Positions 37,301 through 47,464 of a stretch of DNA of 64,000 bases are shown piece by piece; position 1 is the first letter of the stretch, and every line of letters begins with the position of its first letter. The stretch lies in the NCBI GenBank assembly GCA_004794655.1, contig SMMW01000555.1:3565001-3629000 (forward strand), read 5' to 3'. Under the pieces are notes generated by a model, which was not told the origin of the DNA, searched no databases, and worked only from the letters and a program-made list of their open reading frames with translations. The position numbers were made by a program, and so were the translations under genes. Source of the stretch: Marisa cornuarietis (lineage: Eukaryota > Mollusca > Gastropoda > Architaenioglossa > Ampullariidae).

Positions 37301-40300
37301 GGTGTTAAGTGCTATTCTTCTGCAGGTACACTGATGGTACTAAATTATGTCATTAAAAAATACTGCCACTTTTCTTGGGATACTTTTTTGTAGCTTCACA
37401 GCATCATTCTCTTAATTTTTCTTTCTCTGTTTTATTTATTGCAGCTTTACTCAAATGTGATGACATCAACCCTGGCTAACCTGATGACTGACTTGAGGAC
37501 AGAAGGTATGATGATGGTTTTGCGAGTCATGGAGCTGGTCTTGAAGGCTTTCCCTAGTGAGGGACCCCATGTCTTCATGTCTATGCTGCCATCCATCTTG
37601 CAGTCTGTTTTAGAGGATGAGGAGGTAGGGTAACTCTTCTTTCCTTCAAATAAACATTTACACTTACAGTGTCTTTGGATATAACTCTTTATTCTAATTT
37701 ACAGTGCACGTGGACGTGATTATTTACATTGACTGTAGTGTACTCTGGCATAATTTGGGATGTACACAAGCAAGAAAGATCAACATACACCAGTTTCTCG
37801 GGGGACATTGAGGGGCCCTCTCTGTGTGTGCTGTGGGAAGGGGTGTACATGTGTGTGTGAATGTAAGCAATAGTAAGAGGATTATGTATGTTCTTTGTGA
37901 CATGTAAACGTCTGTAATCAACATGTTATGACTTATGGAATCTGAAAGCCATGATATAATAAATGATGTACATCAGGGACATGATACTTTGAATGACTTT
38001 AATATTTTGCATCTAGAATCATCTGTACTCTCATTAATCCCATTCCTCACCACTTCCTTCTTAAATCTGAACCTCACATCACATGTTCTGTTCAGCTGCA
38101 TCTTTGTTTCTGGTGTGAGAAACATTTCACAACACCACACCAAAGTCCTGACCATGAGTTGACCTAGTCTTTCCTCACAATAAGTTTCCTTCATCACATG
38201 TTCTGTTTAACTGCATCTTGGTTCTTGGTGTTAGAAACATTTCACAACACCACACCATAGTCCTGACCATAAGTTGATCTACTGACCTATGACCTAGTCT
38301 TTCCTCTCAGCATGAGAGCTGTATGCTGCTGGCTATGCATCTGGCTCTCTTCGCCCGCATTCTGCTTCAGAACCAGGACGTCCTGTGGTCTGTAATACAG
38401 CATGTATCTCTCAAAGCTGGCATTGATGTAAGTACTTTTCTGCTGGTCTTTTGGCAAAGTGGCACGCATCAAGTGTGTAATAGATTATAGAGGTAACATA
38501 GACCAGTAGACTTAAATAGTTCTTTGGGATTTGCAGTAATATCATTCCCATGTGTACCCAGCAGGCATCAGTACCTAGTTTTCTGTGCTTGATGTAAACT
38601 ATAGAGAGTAAAAGGGTTCATGAATATTTGGTTTGTATGTGTACAGATGTATCTTCAGAACCTTGAATCTACTGGCTTAGAAATGCAATATAAGTGAACA
38701 TTTTTTTGGGGGGACTGGTGTTGTTTTAGGACTTTGTGCATCCTTCAGATTGTATAAATTTGTTATTTCATCACTTGAATTTGATTTGTGTAAATGTTCT
38801 GCTTCCAATGTTTCAAATATGCATAAATATTTCTTTCATTGTTTAGTTTTGTATGTGGTCCTGATGCCGGCTATTACAGTTGCTTTAAAAACTTTGTAAT
38901 GTTTGTTTTGTTGACAGAGCTGGTTGGTTCTATGTCAGCTTCTTGATGTTTGTTTTGTTGACAGAGCTGGTTGCTTCTCGGTCAGCTTCTAGATGTTTGG
39001 ACTGACCGGATGGACATTATCACACAGCCTGAGCGACGCAAGATCTGTGGCCTGGCGCTCGCATCCCTTCTCACATTCAATAACAGGTAACAAGCATTGC
39101 TTCATGGAATGTTAGGTTTACTATTGGACTTCAGTGGGCAAATATTGTGAACACCTGCAACATAAATACACTTGGAATGACAGTTCTTCATGGAGGAGGA
39201 TATAACAGTTCCTTTCATTCTAATTTGCTATTGTACTGAATGTTTGCATCTTTAATGCAGTACAGCACTAGTATATCATTTTATTGGAGTTTACGGGTGT
39301 GTATTTTCCAGCGTGATAACGGACAGGTTCGGAGCAATCGTCAACTGTATAGTGCAAGTCCTGCATGACGTTTGCAGGGGAGACGAAAGTGGTGCCCAAG
39401 CAGAGTAAGTTATATCCCCTTTTTTAATAATAGATTTTGACCTATGTACTTTAGAAAAGAAGTTGCGGCTTTAAGGGTCTAAAATGAACACATATTGTCG
39501 AATATTGCAAAGCATAAAGCAGTGAAAGGGCAGTGCACAGCAACAGTTGACACCTAGTTGAAAGACACGGGTTTTGAATTGCAAGTTTAGATTTCAAAAG
39601 TATTATTTACTAATGCACTTACAACACAAATGAGAATGATAAAAAAGAATAATTTGCAATTGAAAACAATTTTGTGGTGTGCCATTCTTCCTCTATCCTT
39701 TCTACCATTTTTAATTACAAGTATAGCCTTGAGTGAGGGTGTATTGCTAATAAACAGTAAATAATAATAATCAGTATGTTCTTAACCAGTCTTTGAAAAA
39801 GCTGCATTCCTATTTCATTGTAAGGTACTTGTTCAGACTAGCCTTTATTTTTTTAACTGTCTAGCAAGATTAAAGAGATGCATTTATGCAATGAAAAACT
39901 TTTTTCCCCATGACATGTAAATGGCCAAGGCTTTTTTTCATTCTCACCATATGTATGGCCGCCTGTGCTGTTATTTTTAGGTCCTAACATTATTAGCTGT
40001 CCCAACGGTGCTTATAAGATTTTTATAATGCCAGTTACTTTTGATGTATGATATTGTCTACTTACATCTGTAAGATGTTAGTACTTTCAAAGTCAGTGAT
40101 GTTGCTGGATGAAGGAGTTTTGCAGCTGCCATGTGGTGCTGCTGAAGAATGTTTTAGATGTCATAGCTGTTAAAAAAAAAATCATGACTGTGAGATCTAA
40201 AACTTTGAGTAGAAGCATTTCAGAATATCTATCCACAGAATTCAGCTAGTCTTTTGCCTTGCCTTTTTAAATTGGTTTTCCTATAGCTGCTCAGACTAGC

Positions 40301-40695
40301 TTCATCCAGCTTTATTGACCCTAGTAATGGCTGGCTTAGTACAGACTGATTAAAAATACAATCACTATAAAACTCCTCTTTCTGCCACTTCTTGTGACAG
40401 CTCAAACAGCTTGCTAGAAACATGTCAATTTACTGCTCTCATTCTCCATGTCAGCTGCCTGGTGATTAGTGACACAGACAGCTATTCAAAGGAAGAAACG
40501 GACGAGGACACCCCCCACGACAGACGCAAGCGGCAGCTGTGGCGGCAAGATCCTGTGCACACAGTCTCCCTGCAAGAATACCTGGTCTCCCAAATGAACC
40601 AGTGCCAGCAACTCCATGGCCAGGTCAACTTCAGCAGGCTGATGGATCAAGTGGATTCAGAAGTCATCCTGCAATTGAAGGCATTTTGCCAGTGA
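22072..40695 (+). CDS. IPO11: Importin-11 (nuclear import receptor), complete
   Basis: Karyopherin-beta receptor that carries cargo (UBE2E-type ubiquitin-conjugating enzymes and RPL12 in vertebrates) into the nucleus in a Ran-dependent way. Exons: 22072-22209, 22818-22918, 23664-23736, 24144-24347, 24867-24996, 25608-25715, 26330-26400, 28424-28517, 28849-28941, 30080-30235, 30527-30567, 30891-31029, 31274-31379, 31650-31813, 32094-32134, 32365-32430, 32797-32961, 33800-33992, 37022-37101, 37445-37624, 38311-38427, 38965-39086, 39312-39404, 40455-40695. They sum to 2916 nt, 971 codons plus TGA, against about 975 residues in human. The N-terminal importin-beta domain shows 'LKPAERKLQSWETQPGFYSV'. 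The middle shows 'RPYTAALVQYLPMLW' and 'HNMLRCAILTTLIHLVQ', and the C-terminal part 'DPVHTVSLQEYL'; all are near-identical to vertebrate importin-11. The rest is HEAT-repeat solenoid. The intron after 31813 is AT-AC. The frame is intact, so the gene is likely functional. Confidence 0.96.
24997..25607. other. IPO11 intron 5 with CAT-tailed retroposon end
   Basis: Contains poly-T tracts (about 25209-25260) and a retroposon 3' end with its CAT array (25264-25356). The long His or Met runs that open frames show here are translations of the array, not proteins. Confidence 0.7.
25264..25356 (+). repeat. CAT-tailed retroposon 3' end, copy A
   Basis: A 57-base unit (25264-25320, 'TGTTTTTGCTGCGCAATGAG...') is followed directly by about twelve CAT triplets. 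A second copy lies inverted at 61823-61879, again followed by a long array of the same triplet. The two differ at only about two positions. This is the signature of a non-LTR retroposon or SINE 3' end with a trinucleotide tail. Confidence 0.8.
25990..26222 (-). mobile_element. tRNA-derived SINE-like fragment
   Basis: On the minus strand the sequence starts at 26222 as 'GCCTCGTGGTTTAGTGAC'. It carries a near-perfect pol III A box (TGGTTTAGTGA, one mismatch to TRGYNNARNGG) and, about 30 bases on, a weaker B box (TGTTTGAGGCT, about three mismatches). Box order and spacing fit a tRNA-like SINE head followed by an unrelated body. It sits antisense in IPO11 intron 6. No second copy is in the window. 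Confidence 0.5.
26401..28423. other. IPO11 intron 7 with GC-richer repeat-like insert
   Basis: The intron is AT-rich except for about 26460-27560, which is richer in GC and internally repetitive. The phrase 'GGCATTCAGTGGAGATCT' occurs at about 26811 and 26940. A unit of about 40 bases containing 'TTGGATATAA' and 'CATCAGT' occurs at about 27304 and again at about 27362. It looks like an inserted element, perhaps an LTR or long-terminal DNA transposon piece. I found no coding motif and could not define its ends. Confidence 0.45.
28976..29789. mobile_element. 814-bp inverted-repeat transposon (non-autonomous)
   Basis: The left end (28976 onward, 'AGATGACACAACTAGATGGAGACC...') and the reverse complement of the right end (29789 backward, 'AGATGACATGACTATGTGGAGAC...') match over roughly 90 bases with gaps, including a shared 'AGGGATGACCA' block at the inner edge. 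The interior shows no transposase frame. This is the structure of a non-autonomous DNA transposon with long terminal inverted repeats, lying in IPO11 intron 9. No clear target duplication can be read. Confidence 0.7.
31814..32093 (+). other. AT-AC (U12-type) intron in IPO11
   Basis: The intron begins ATATCCTTTTG, which matches the U12 5' site, and ends ...CATAC. A TTCTTAAC element at 32078-32085 matches the minor-spliceosome branch site TCCTTAAC with one change and lies about nine bases from the AC end. Joining G at 31813 to CA at 32094 restores an alignment of the same length as vertebrate importin-11 ('AVDDFEF' against 'TVDDFEF'). The only in-frame GT-AG alternative uses a poor GTTTTG donor and adds four residues. 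Confidence 0.85.
33993..37021. other. IPO11 intron 18
   Basis: The 3-kb intron holds the TTAA-flanked element at 34217-34873. From about 35500 to 37000 the DNA is strongly AT-rich with no gene or repeat family that I recognise. Confidence 0.7.
34217..34873. mobile_element. piggyBac-like TTAA-flanked MITE
   Basis: Both ends carry TTAA followed by inverted tips: left TTAACTCACTGGAGTCG, and right, reverse-complemented, TTAACTCATAGGAGTCG (15 of 17 identical). TTAA target duplication with short inverted tips is the hallmark of the piggyBac superfamily. At 657 bases with no transposase frame it is non-autonomous. It is more GC-rich and CpG-bearing than the intron around it. Confidence 0.65.
38078..38310 (+). 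repeat. 115-bp tandem duplication ending at an IPO11 3' splice site
   Basis: Copy 1 (38078-38192) and copy 2 (38193-38310) are close variants sharing 'ATCACATGTTCTGTT', 'GAAACATTTCACAACACCAC' and 'GACCTAGTCTTTCCTC'. Copy 2 ends as the real acceptor ...CTCTCAG before the exon at 38311. Copy 1 has the same pyrimidine tract, but its acceptor position reads CTCACAA. Confidence 0.85.
38901..38994 (+). repeat. 47-bp tandem duplication of an IPO11 acceptor and exon start
   Basis: Units 38901-38947 and 38948-38994 differ at four positions. Each contains TTGACAG followed by the exon start AGCTGGTTG. The downstream copy keeps the open frame and is the one used in the IPO11 model (exon from 38965). Confidence 0.9.
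39405..40454. other. IPO11 last intron, no feature seen
   Basis: AT-rich intron before the final coding exon. The acceptor is CATGTCAG at 40447-40454, chosen because it gives D-C-L-V-I-S-D in frame, parallel to the vertebrate protein. No gene or repeat is recognised inside. Confidence 0.7.
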
Positions 40696-41659
40696 AGTTT
40701 CACAAACATGAGCAGTGAAAGACAGTGAGTGTTCTTTTGAACTACATACAAGAAGAGCCAGTGACACATTTTTCTTCAGACATTTAACAATCCCAATGCA
40801 GCAGTGGTCTGCAAACAATGTGAATACAAGTGTATTGGGAAATGAGAAACTGATAAAGATTGAATTTTTGTGTAATGATCTGGACATCAGTGGGTGCTTT
40901 GTTTTAAGAGCTTTAGTTTTCTTTCTTCTAAAGCATTGACCTTATAAAGTCCCACCCACCCACCCCCAGAAGAAAAAACAAATGTGGCATTGTTTAGCAT
41001 GACCTTGATTTAGTCATCTTTATCTGAATTTTATCAAGGAATTGATTTATGATTTGATTATACTGCCTTTGTACTATTAATTTTACTTCCTTTGTCCCAA
41101 AATTGCACAGCAGAATTGTAAAACTTGCAACGCTTCTCCTGTGTTATCTTTCATGTCATTCCAGCTGAAGTTAAAATCCATCCAGAATAGTTCATCTGAC
41201 GTTAGCCCAGTGAGCCTACCTTGTTCCCAGAGTGGGAGTGTGCTTTTATTATTACTTTTTTAATTTATTGATTTTTATTTTTGCTGGAGGCACTTTCTTT
41301 ACTGCATAAATTAAGATAAGGTTAGTAGGACAGGCTTAGGGTCATGGGGACAACAGATGGATGTGAGGAAGTAGTTGGCTGTGTACATCTCCAGCAGCCA
41401 AATCCCACAACATGAAGACTGGGCAATGTGTTATGATTGGCAATTAAAGATGGTGGCGGTGCTCATTCATTTAGCAGGCATAAAAATTAAGATTATAATT
41501 CATTTCCTAAGTTTGTATGAGGATTTAGTCCTAGAAATAGATTCTGTAATCCTATGTGTAAAGAGAAGATAGGAAAGGTAGGAAAGGAAATGGTAGAAAA
41601 TTTTGTGGAAAATAAGAGGGTGGGGGGTGGGAGATGTTTTATTCTGTCAGGGTTCAAGG

Positions 41660-41725
41660 CATACTCCTTATGTTGTGGTACAGCACTATACAAAGTACAC
41701 GTATTATTATCATTATTATTATTCG
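41660..41725 (+). repeat. Retroposon tail with ATT array
   Basis: The sequence 'CAGCACTATACAAAGTACACG' leads into ATT/ATC triplets. This resembles the small-stem 3' ends of CR1/L2-type retroposons seen again at 46655 and 59346 in this window. Confidence 0.5.
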
Positions 41726-42129
41726 TGTACACACACATGCAGTTTTTATAGATGTTATGTCCACATTGATGAGTCGTGAGAAATGAGTTCCTGGCTTGAT
41801 CTGCCTTATTGTCCAGAAGGTTGTGAATTTTGTTTCTTCTTGTGTTCTGCAAACTATAAGTATTTTTGAATAATTTTTTTTATCATGCCATGGTATATAC
41901 AGGCTAGAAAAAAAAGAGATGACAGATCATTTAGAGGTCAAATAGAACAACTTTCAGGAAACCAGACCTCTTCCTTTAAAAGCTGATTTTGAAAACTGTG
42001 CAACAAGCCATGGATAGAGTGGTGAACATCCAGGCATAAATTCAGGTCAGAATTTATTGTACCTTGTTTGATCATGTGTGCATCAGCTGCACATTAACTT
42101 AGGTGGAAATTCTAATTCTGCGACAAGCA

Positions 42130-42213
42130 CAAGCTTATCTGGGTACTATCACAAGCTCAAGTATAGCTGGGTTCTATCACACACTCAAGCATTACTGGGT
42201 ACTATCACAAAGG
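42130..42213 (+). repeat. 28-bp x 3 tandem array
   Basis: Three units (42130-42157, 42158-42185, 42186-42213), each built on 'CTGGGTACTATCACA' or a close variant. There are no spacers. Confidence 0.85.
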
Positions 42214-43832
42214 GAAACCCATGACATTTGGGTTCCTTTTACACTTGTCTGTTTTCCTTACCTAAGGCAACACAGTATTGCTGATCCGAGAATTAAAAAC
42301 AAGGCCTTTCACTTTCACCTTGGCTGCTTTATTCAACCAAGATTTGTCTGTCCTCTCTGCTGGTTGTCATGCTTGCTTCATTGCTTCAAACTGCAAGATA
42401 TTGCAGAAGAAGGGTAACAGTGACAAGCTTATCTTTGCTTCATGAACTGCTGCCTTTTGATGAATCATTTAATGAATAATGAAGATTTGCTTTGAGGAAA
42501 AAAAAAATTCTTCCATCAAAATGTGAAAATGTGCTGTAAAACAGGGGGTGCAGCTGGGGGGATGTATGATACTAGTGTGTGGAGCATGTCTGAGAATTCA
42601 GGTATGTATAAGTTGTGCTGGTTTGAGCAGTGTAAATGCAAATAACACAAGGAGGTGAGGAGATGGGTGGGGAGAAGGGATATCTCATACTTGCTGATTG
42701 CATCCAGACAGGGTCCTAAATGGAGGGGCAGCAGACCTTATGCTTACCTGGTGCTGACTTGGCCAGCCCACCCATGTGCTTATCTCAGAGTCTTTCCCCA
42801 CTGTATGCACGGAACACTAGAGCTGCAGTACTACTTGTGTGTTTTTCAGTGCATTTTACATTTTCCAGTAAAAACCAGTTCCATGCAAATGTTTGCACAT
42901 GGATTGGTGGTGTATTCATATGCAGGTTTGTAGCACCAGGATGTGGCACTCTCCATTTCCTGTGATGACCCATTGTTGATAGCTGCACCTGGCACTTGTT
43001 CCTCCTTTGTGAAACTGCAGCATTACTGTTCAGACATTTCTTCCTCATATTTCTCCAAACTGTTGGAAAGGTACCAGCAAGTGTGGTTGTTTCAAATCAT
43101 ATTTTTAGGAGAAAACTTGGATGTGTCTAAATTGACATAGATGAATATTATCAAGCGTAAATTATATCAGATAAGTAGCTTTTCAATAGGTAAGCTGGCA
43201 TATGGATAACATTCTGCTGAAAGTGTGCTTCTATGTAATGTCCCTGCACAAAGATTGTTTTTTTTTTTTTTTTAAAGTGTCCAGAAATATCTTTTATCTT
43301 GGTTGCTTTAGGAGAAAATATGTTGTAAAAGTTTGACTGGTGGTTAAACAGGGAGAATTGTAAGCTTAAAAAATGGCATCAAATGGTGGCTTAATTGGAA
43401 CCAAGTTAGGAGTCTGTAGCCAGAAAATGCTGTTAACGTTCAGTCTTCAGGAGAGTATCAATTATTAGATCCATGTAACCCAGAGAGCAGATACATGTTC
43501 TGCATATCTTTCTTTTTTTTATTTTACTAAACTGTACAGCTTTCTGTGTAGTCATGCTGTCCTGCAGTTCGAATAGCAAATTGAAATTTTAGTTTGGGGT
43601 TAGGGAACAGAGATTTGGTCATGATGCTTTTTAATGCATAATTTTCACAACTTGTATTTAAAATAATTCACTTTGTTGTCCATTGTTTTGAAAAAAGAAA
43701 CATCTTCAATGTTCATTTTTATAACATAGTGAACGTCTCCAGAATCCTTTTTCCAGGAAATGACACTTAAATAGTCGATTTTCATTTCCAGAGGAAAGAA
43801 AAGCATAGGAGAGAAAAGCCTGAAGTATGCAG

Positions 43833-43925
43833 AGTGTGGAACACAGCATGTTGTGTGATGTCTAGTGTGGAACACAGCATGTTGTGTGATGTCTAATGTG
43901 GAACACAGCATGTTGTATGATGTCT
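43833..43925 (+). repeat. 31-bp x 3 tandem array
   Basis: Three near-identical units start at 43833, 43864 and 43895, each beginning 'AGTGTGGAACACAGCATG' or with one base changed. Confidence 0.9.
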
Positions 43926-44289
43926 AGTGTGGGAGCAGATGCCAAACGTTAAGCCACGTTTGGCAGAAACGACCACGATATACAGTTCCAGTCCTATAAT
44001 GTGTGAGCCTGGCTCACGTTAGGATCTCCGGAGAGCTGGAAAAGTATGCCAGAGTACACAACAGTGGAACATAATATTTTATGCATGTGGGATTTTTTTT
44101 AAAGAGCGGTGAGCGATAGGGTGAACTGGGGAATGTCACCGCCGTGTACAGTATGAGGAGAGGGTCTCCTTCAGATCTGCGTAAGTAGTGTGTGATGAGT
44201 GTTGCAAGCAAAGTGTGTGGATAGACAGCAACAAGTGCATTGTGAATGATAAGTAAGTGTGACGTTAGTACTTGACTCCACACAGAAGA

Positions 44290-44440
44290 AATTTTGTATG
44301 TTAGATGATTGTTGGTGTCACGCTTGTAATTTGGCTTCCCACAGAACTTTTGTATGCTGGATGATTGTTGGTGTCAAATTTGTGCTGTGGAAATGGCGCC
44401 GCACAGCAGAATATTGCATTCTGGATGATTGTGGATATAG
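44290..44440 (+). repeat. Degenerate ~60-bp x 3 tandem array
   Basis: The core 'TGGATGATTGTTGGTGTCA' and variants recur about every 56-64 bases, near 44292, 44348 and 44412. No protein similarity accompanies it. Confidence 0.7.
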
Positions 44441-44682
44441 TGTGAAGAGGATTGTGCGTACAGAGGGCGCTTTGTGCGATATACTGAGAGTGTAGCCTGC
44501 AGTGAACGGTACTTCTCTTCCATCGTAGAGGGAAATAGAGACTGGATATATGTGCATCAACGGTGTGCCTACTGGGAAACTGTGTATCAGACCCGTCATC
44601 CCCAGTGTGTGCAGAATGCGACACAAGAGAACAGGATACACAATTGCACTGAATAAAGTTTTCCACTACGAGTATCTTGTTT

Positions 44683-44718
44683 TTGTGTGTATGTGTGTGT
44701 GTGTGAGCGCGCGCGCGT
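44683..44718. repeat. TG/GC dinucleotide repeat
   Basis: TG dinucleotides switch to a short GC alternation, a potential Z-DNA sequence, in gene-free DNA. Confidence 0.8.
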
Positions 44719-45559
44719 GAGTGCACATTACAGGATTTATAGTGCACGAGATTTCTATCTCGATTCGTATTTCGTTCAATCGTTTCCTGACAGCTGTTAC
44801 TACTCCGTCGTAACTTATCTTGGACCTAGAGAGTGTTGTGGAGCGGGGTACGTTTGTAGAACAAGACACGACTGAACTGCTGCAGAGCTAAGATTGCGTG
44901 ACTTGCTTATACCCTCGGCGTGACGTCATCCCATCGCTCAGGGCTGGTTGATGTTTTCTAATCGTCAGAATTGTATGAGCGGTTGTTTACTTCTCAGAAC
45001 TCGAAATGTTTGGAATGCGGGAGATGTTCTCGTTCGTCCCTTACGACACACAGTAACATAGAAATCGAACCAATAAACACCAATGGCCTATTTTTCTATC
45101 ATTTAAGTTTTGACATAATTTTGTTAATCCTGTAAATGGATTATTCCACCTAAGCAAAAGTCGCTCTCTGGAGTTAATTGAGAAACGTACGGGCGGGAAA
45201 ACTTGAGAATCAATGTTTTGTGACCAGTCATTAAGTAGCAAATATTTATCCCGAAGATATTAGAGTAATGTCCCTTCGCTTAACCGGCTGGAGGGGACTA
45301 GCTCTCAGTATTTTTGTTGTTGTCTTCTATGACCTGTGGTGAGTTTTGTCCCTATTATTTGACACATGCTTCGTTGTCTTTCTGTTTCAATGATTTTCTT
45401 GTCTGCGGCGATTTAGTTCCAACAACGGCCTTCTGCATTCCAATCGAAAGCCAGCTGACGGTTTATTACGCCATTCATCGCATGGTTTTGTTTGGATCTA
45501 CAGTTTGATCTATACCTACAGACTGCATTTGCTGCGTCCCCAGCTTATCTACGATTATC

Positions 45560-45950
45560 CATGGACAAGAACTATTTGTATTAACTAAGCAGTTACAACA
45601 TGAGATTATTCTCTCACATTACTGTAGTTTGGTCTATCGCCGTGAACTGAAGACAATCATACCTGCTGTCGGCTCAGGTTCTCGCCGTGACCTGCTGCCT
45701 GCCTTTTTCATAACAGGACTGCCAGCACTAGCGGTCACACAGATCCTGTGGATTATACTACATGCTCTGAAATACTTGCATAGTGGAGGTGTTATACATA
45801 GGGGCGTGTCTCACTGGCATCCACAACTCTCTCTCCACAATCGTTATGACTGGCGCCAGTGAACAGACTATGACTACCCCAACATGCTGTTGATTGCCTC
45901 CTGTGGCTCAATCCAGAAATTCTCGAACAGAATCTGGCTTTTCTGGTGAT
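45560..45950 (+). pseudogene. STRAD pseudokinase retrocopy fragment
   Basis: STRAD is the pseudokinase partner of LKB1. The plus strand gives 'LTKQLQHEIILSH', then 'RDLLPAFFITGLPALAV' and 'ILHALKYLHSGGVIHRGV', matching the STRAD kinase-like core, where HRG/HRS replaces the catalytic HRD. A stop at 45860-45862 and a frame change follow. The match then resumes at about 45895-45945 with 'LLWLNPEILEQNL', parallel to 'LPWLSPEVLQQNL' of STRAD-alpha. These segments normally come from several exons but run together here, so a processed copy is likely. The start, glycine loop and C-terminal lobe are missing, and a short block is deleted after 'ILSH'. It is not functional. Confidence 0.75.
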
Positions 45951-46629
45951 TTTAAAACTAACCTGATGATCGTACTACAAGAATTCGGCTGTTCTAAAAC
46001 TAACACATGCAATAGCACATCCATGTCATTGAGCTTTCCGTACTAAATGAACTGCAAAATCATGAAATAAATGTGTGAGCTCACCGACAATCCTTCTCAC
46101 ACAGAACGATGCGAATAATGGAGGAAGAAACATCCTGCATAAGCCTCTGCATTGATTCCAAGGTTACCTTGTCGGCCATGGCGGCGATTGACGTTTGGAG
46201 CGCAATCCGGCTTTACCTTTACAGCAGATCTCGACACATTAGAGAGCTGTTTTCTGAGCAAAAGACCTGCTTGTTTTGTAGTTTATGGAATTTGACATCT
46301 TCTGGTGCCAATATTAATCAGTGTGTATTTCGTGTCCATAAAAACCGCTATCTATTTTTTCACAGTTGATTTTAGAGCACTATGCTTTAGTCCCCATGTT
46401 TTTGGTATCAATTTAAAGGTTATTTTTTCCTCTAGTAATACTAACATGTTCAACAACAAGCATGTGCATGTGTGAGAAAAGTTATCTGTACGTGTGAAAC
46501 GATGTAGAGAAACCTATGTATGTTTCTATTCATGTTGACGTGTCCGTGTGTCTATTTGTCCACGTGTGTGTTGAAATTACCCTTATGAATTTTAATTTTT
46601 TGCTGGTTGCTTCAAGGGCACTTTTCTCT

Positions 46630-46730
46630 CTTTTCTTGTTGACAGATTTTTCTTTGTAAAGCGCGGTGAGCCTGGTTTTTGCTGGGGAACTGCGCTATAA
46701 AAGCTCACATTATTATTATTATTATTATAT
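46630..46730 (+). repeat. Retroposon 3' end with ATT array
   Basis: 'TTTGTAAAGCGCGGTGAGCC...GGAACTGCGCTATAAAAGC' followed by ATT triplets is the familiar 3' terminus of CR1/L2-like LINEs and their SINEs in invertebrates. Here it is isolated from a full element. Confidence 0.65.
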
Positions 46731-46884
46731 GTTGTACACAGCAGCAGTGAAGCAAAGGTGCACAGGTATTCCACCGAATTTTTATTTGTGCTTCAGCAGG
46801 TCGCGATTCTTTCCGACTCATAGCTTAGCGAAATCTATTTCGATGAACAAGGGGTCCTAAATCCTGACTGCATACTTGACAAGC

Positions 46885-47230
46885 TCCAGTAATGTCGCAT
46901 TGTATTCAGCAAGCGGAAGGCCGAACATTTCACACTGAGTGAACTGACTACCACTGCGGACTCACATCGAATTCACGATCGCCATACTTCACTATCGTGT
47001 TGTTCACGGCCTCGCCCCAGTCTACCTCAGCTAGTGTCGGCCTGCTGGCAGGTCAGATCGCTCTACCCACCCCGGTTTTTTCACTGTCCCGCGTTACAGA
47101 CTGCAGAAGTTTATCCATCGTTCATTCTCTTTCTCCGGCCATCTGGAGTGACCTGTCTGTCTCTCCGTACAGCGGGGAGGCTACATGCTTTCCGGTTAAA
47201 AACTTATCTCTTTCGGAAATACCTACTGCA
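46885..47230 (+). mobile_element. CR1/L2-type LINE fragment (RT C-terminus)
   Basis: Pieces in shifting frames recall the end of CR1/L2 reverse transcriptases: 'RIVFSKRKAEH' (usually R-L-x-x-x-K-R-x-x-H), then 'RPSLPQL', then 'SPAIWSDLSVS' and 'FRLKTYLF' (the W-N-x-L-P and F-K-x-x-L-K-T-x-L-F blocks). It is interrupted by stops and deletions. A related but separate fragment lies at 62515-63270. Confidence 0.65.
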
Positions 47231-47442
47231 ATCAGTCTACCCTGTTTCTTTTTTCCATCAGACTCCTGTTTCTGCGCTCCTTCCTGTTTCTGGCATGGTT
47301 TACTGTGCAGGTGAGTGTATTATGTTTTGCTGTAATGTCCCTCTCTCACAAACGTCTTACTCCCTACTTCCTCCCTGTCTGTATAGTGCATCGACCTCAC
47401 ACTTTCACGCACACACACGCACACACATCTTGCTCCATAGAT

Positions 47443-47464
47443 CATATATATATATATATATATC
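47443..47464. repeat. AT microsatellite
   Basis: About ten AT dinucleotides just beyond the CR1/L2-type fragment. Confidence 0.85.

Larger units (their letters stand above)
40696..45559. other. IPO11 3' UTR and gene-free DNA with short tandem arrays
   Basis: No coding region can be supported. The IPO11 3' UTR should occupy the first part; ATTAAA-type signals occur but none is decisive. Present are a retroposon tail at about 41660-41725, three short tandem arrays (42130-42213, 43833-43925, 44290-44440) and a perfect 9-bp hairpin at 43940-43965. An AATAAA at about 44652 follows a stretch without recognisable protein. Confidence 0.6.

Noticed and set aside
43833..43925. 31-bp repeats considered as a CRISPR array
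   Set aside because: The units are directly adjacent with no spacers, only three copies, in eukaryotic nuclear DNA.
46109..46369. 86-codon frame after the STRAD relic
   Set aside because: Does not continue the STRAD kinase lobe and matches nothing that I recognise.
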